This document shows positions 61,685 to 64,000 of a stretch of 64,000 nt of DNA, one piece after another (the stretch's first letter is position 1; the number at the start of each line of letters is the position of its first letter). A program made the position numbers and the translations under genes. Under the pieces are notes generated by a model, which made no database searches, was not told the origin of the DNA, and saw nothing but the letters and a program-made list of their open reading frames with translations. The stretch comes from Ktedonobacter racemifer DSM 44963 (GTDB taxonomy: Bacteria; Chloroflexota; Ktedonobacteria; Ktedonobacterales; Ktedonobacteraceae): the NCBI RefSeq assembly GCF_000178855.1, contig NZ_ADVG01000004.1, positions 1,612,001 through 1,676,000 on the forward strand, given 5' to 3'.

Positions 61685-61824
61685 TATACTCTTCTCAAGG
61701 TAACTCACGGCATAATATAGATTATGCCGTGAGCTGGGTCAGAGCGGGGAGCAGGTGTGAGCACAACCTCATCACAATCATGGTCACCCCTCGCCAGAAT
61801 CAGCGTCAAAAACTCACGGCATAA
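61685..61824 (+). promoter_or_regulatory. Recombinase promoter with three CTCACGGCATAA sites
   Basis: TATACT (61685-61690) serves as -10. At the expected transcription start lies the hairpin CTCACGGCATAAT ATAG ATTATGCCGTGAG (61704-61733), with a third half-site CTCACGGCATAA at 61813-61824, 23 bases before the ATG. They could be operators for self-control or core/arm sites bound by the recombinase. Confidence 0.6.
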
Positions 61825-61847
61825 CTTTTTGAAAGGATTTCAACGGC

Positions 61848-62825
61848 ATGGAATCAACTTCCTCAGCCATCATTCAGCCCTTCCCTGGCCAGGATGCCAA
61901 CGTCTGGATTACAGCTTATCGCGACGAAGTGCTCGCCAGTCGAGACCCCTCGACCATCGAGGCCTATACCCGCGTCCTACGTAAGTATGTGACCTGGCTC
62001 GCCCAACGACCAGGCAACTATCAGCAATTCCATCCCCAGGAGATCACTCGCACCTCCATCGAGTTTTTCCTGGCCACCCTCTCCAGCTCCAGCGCAAAAA
62101 AGCAGGCCAAGGCAGCCCTCTCTGGTTTTTGCACCTGGTTGCAAGAAGAGAAGCAGTTGCTTGACCGTAATCCTACACACGGGGTCTCCGTCCCTGCGCA
62201 GGCATTACTTGCACCACGCGAACTCTCCGAAGATCAGCGCTACGTGCTCGCGAATCTCATTGAGCGCGAAGCCGATCTGCGCGGCAAGGCCGTCTTCGCT
62301 CTTGGGTACTGGGCAGGCTGCCGGGTCAGTGACGTCTCCTGGCTCCTGCGTGACCAGGTGCATGTGAATGGGAAAGCCGGGTGGATGACCGTCGGGCATA
62401 AAGGCGGCAAGACACGCACCATTGATCTGACCAACGGCGCTCGGCGCCCGCTCCATGAATACCTGGAGCAGGGAACACGCAAGGAGAGTGCCTATGTCTT
62501 TACCAGCCAGCGTGCCAAGAAACGCTTGAGTGCTGGAGAGGTTGACGGCTGGCGCTGGAGCGAGGACGGTATCCACCAGTGGTGGCAGCAGGTAAAAACG
62601 CTGGCACGCGCGGCCGAGCACGAACTGATCGCCGATATCACCTTTCATGATTTGCGCCATGACTTTGCCCATCGCGCGCGGGCTGCTGGGTGGAGCCTGG
62701 AGGAAGTGGCCTACTACCTGGGCCATATTACAAAAGCCGGGACGCCTGCCATCCAGACCACTATTCGTTATGTCCAGGTCAGTCGCGACCAAGTCAAGAA
62801 GAAGCTCAAAGATATAAAAGGATAG
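61848..62825 (+). CDS. Tyrosine recombinase (XerD/integrase family)
   Basis: 325 residues. N-terminal SAM-like core-binding domain (about 14-105). The catalytic domain has all conserved residues: Arg159 (GCRVSDV), Lys188 (HKGGKTR), His267 and Arg270 (HDLRHDF), His293 (LGHIT) and Tyr308 (RYVQ). AAAGGAT lies about ten bases before the ATG. The length fits Xer-type or integron-like enzymes. No att site or excisionase gene is evident nearby; it could act on the CTCACGGCATAA sites upstream. Confidence 0.93.
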   Translation: MESTSSAIIQPFPGQDANVWITAYRDEVLASRDPSTIEAYTRVLRKYVTWLAQRPGNYQQFHPQEITRTSIEFFLATLSSSSAKKQAKAALSGFCTWLQEEKQLLDRNPTHGVSVPAQALLAPRELSEDQRYVLANLIEREADLRGKAVFALGYWAGCRVSDVSWLLRDQVHVNGKAGWMTVGHKGGKTRTIDLTNGARRPLHEYLEQGTRKESAYVFTSQRAKKRLSAGEVDGWRWSEDGIHQWWQQVKTLARAAEHELIADITFHDLRHDFAHRARAAGWSLEEVAYYLGHITKAGTPAIQTTIRYVQVSRDQVKKKLKDIKG

Positions 62826-63293
62826 CACACGAGGGAGCATAAGATGGAATGGAACAGATCATGGAAGCACTAGAGCGAGGGTGGTCGCCAAACGACTACA
62901 AGAGCTCTTTTTACAACTGGCACCTGATTCATGAGGACGAATGGCGCCGCATCGCGCGTGGCTATTTATCGAACCTTTGTAAAGCAGAAGCATGCACAGC
63001 TGCGCCGGGAGGAGCAAGGACGTTTTGGTGATCTTCCCCCAATGGGTAATCGTATGAGTACCCACGCTTGTTGCAAGCTCACACAAAGAAAATGAATGCT
63101 CTCTCCATTTTACTTGAGAGACATTTATTCGTCTTTACTAAGAGATGATCCACATGGTTGAAGAAGGAGTAGGTTCAGCTATGCGGGCGAGCAAGGTTCG
63201 ATCCCTTGGATAATGTTACTTGGTCTGGGTCTGGTGATACTCCTACAAAGTGTTGTTCGTATGGTTGTCATGGAAGATGAGGAGGGAAAATCA
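62826..63293. other. Region without a confident gene, with a tRNA T-arm-like motif
   Basis: A 60-codon ORF at 62849-63031 has poor initiation context and no recognised domain. At 63193-63209 CAAGG TTCGATC CCTTG forms a perfect tRNA T-arm, but no matching acceptor or anticodon arms are found. It may be a fragment left by integration. Confidence 0.4.
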
Positions 63294-63401
63294 ATGGGAA
63301 AGGTAAAACATCAACTCAAGCTGTTTGTTTTCTCGATCATTGAAACAGTCCTAGCTATCCAGATCAATATTGTCAGTTCGGTACTCTCCCCGTCTAACTG
63401 A
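63294..63401 (+). CDS. 35-residue hydrophobic peptide
   Basis: GAGGAGG lies 7-8 bases before an ATG that opens MGKVKHQLKLFVFSIIETVL and ends VLSPSN. One short TM-like segment. A well-formed terminator follows at 63448. Longer in-frame starts exist back to 63213. Confidence 0.4.
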   Translation: MGKVKHQLKLFVFSIIETVLAIQINIVSSVLSPSN

Positions 63402-63447
63402 GTCTATTGCTTCTCACATGGCTCATCTTGGTGGAAACGGTATACAA

Positions 63448-63498
63448 GCAGGAACATCACAATCAACCGTGCGATGTTCCTGCTTGTTAACTATTTTT
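63448..63498 (+). terminator. Rho-independent terminator
   Basis: AGCAGGAACATC, a 13-base loop, GATGTTCCTGCT, then a T-rich tract ending ATTTTT. Confidence 0.8.
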
Positions 63499-63532
63499 GA
63501 GACTTTCTCTCACATGTGTAACAGGCCCCTGA

Positions 63533-63928
63533 TGGTAGTAAGCGCGATGAGTTGACAGATTTTCGGGCGAAGCGTGATCAATCAGCGCGAAGAGTGAACA
63601 ATTCAACTCTTCTGTCTGGAAATATGGCTCTGAAAGCTCGTTTACCACTTTCGTCGGTGTAAATTCATGAGCAAATTTTGCTTGAATTGTGAGCAGAAGC
63701 GCTTACCCTTCGGCCCAGTTTTGGGCTGAAAGGAGCGAGTCTTGCCACGCCAGCCTGCTACTGAAGACTGACTATAACAGGCAAATTCGCACGCGAATTT
63801 ACAGAAACGGTCTAAGACGCCCCGCCTCTCAAGCGGGTTTCCCCTCGTCAATAGTTGAACTGATCACTCTTCGCACCGATTGATCACGCTTCACCCGAAA
63901 ATCTGACCACTCTTAGCACTTACTACCA
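63533..63928. mobile_element. 396-bp IS481-related MITE or remnant
   Basis: Ends TGGTAGTAAG...CTTACTACCA with about 74-base terminal repeats that contain the GCGAAGNGTGATCA motifs of the IS481 element at 54488. The centre has no transposase. A CCCCGCCTCTCAAGCGGG hairpin (63819-63836) resembles TnpB-element ends. Confidence 0.75.
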
Positions 63929-63929
63929 T

Positions 63930-64000
63930 GTGCTCAACGAGCATTCCTTCCGGCAGGGAAAACAAGGATGTCCCTTCCATCATGACCTCATTCTTGGTGA
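63930..64000 (-). CDS. Possible start of a transposase-like gene (partial)
   Basis: Minus-strand frame TKNEVMMEGTSLFSLPEGML then VEHM is open from the right edge to the MITE end. Its FxLPEGM style resembles ISL3 transposase N-termini. Very short and unverified. Confidence 0.2.

Noticed and set aside
62849..63031. 60-codon ORF after the recombinase gene
   Set aside because: Poor start context and no recognisable features; possible, but not supportable.
63190..63220. Complete tRNA gene
   Set aside because: Only a T-arm is present; no acceptor pairing, D-arm or anticodon arm found.
63642..63851. 69-codon ORF inside the IS481-related MITE
   Set aside because: Basic, low-complexity product with no family features; it overlaps hairpin structure.

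Overview
The window looks like chromosomal DNA of a multicellular, spore-forming Chloroflexota of the Ktedonobacteria type. This is inferred from the proteins: large MalT/AfsR-like LuxR regulators with ATPase and TPR domains, PucR control, an archaeal-style XPB helicase, many TnpB genes, ISAs1/IS481/ISL3 elements, and long perfect intergenic hairpins. No rRNA or complete tRNA gene was seen, so the assignment rests on protein style alone.

Left half (1-34.7 kb), mostly ordinary chromosome. It starts with the N-terminal part of a membrane sensor kinase, an IS607-type element, a ZIP metal transporter, a GNAT acetyltransferase and two LuxR regulators. A sugar locus follows: lipoprotein binding protein, two Dpp-type permeases and a GH1 beta-glucosidase, probably importing and cleaving beta-glucosides; no ABC ATPase is present. 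Then come a uronate-dehydrogenase-like SDR, an MDR oxidoreductase, and an XPB helicase/Bax1 nuclease pair split by a second IS607 element. After a macrolide-type glycosyltransferase lies a biogenic-amine locus: copper amine oxidase, PucR regulator, GabT-type aminotransferase, two APC permeases and an aldehyde dehydrogenase. Together these could import an amine such as putrescine, oxidise it to the aldehyde and acid, and transaminate the GABA-like product.

Right half (34.7-64 kb), accessory and heavily rearranged. Single genes (zinc-ribbon protein, SMP-30, VOC, PAPS-reductase-like, Ser/Thr kinase, GNAT, HEAT-repeat giant, nuclease, tyrosine recombinase) sit among mobile elements and inverted repeats. 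Four disrupted loci can be reconstructed to the base. A TnpB element sits exactly at the start codon of the zinc-ribbon gene. An IS607 element separates xpb from bax1. An ISL3 element lies inside a MITE that lies inside the end of a small gene. An IS481 element, itself carrying a 5.8-kb ISAs1-bounded segment, splits a lipoprotein signal peptide so that its two parts are now 7.6 kb apart.

Repeat structure is the most unusual part of the window. There are perfect hairpins with stems up to about 42 bp between genes, three copies of one oriented hairpin family, four single genes each bracketed by its own inverted-repeat pair, a 265-bp inverted repeat differing at one base, and a head-to-tail array of three CTAG-bounded palindromic units. 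Three transposase genes or gene regions carry one-base indels in homopolymer runs, which may be decay or assembly error.
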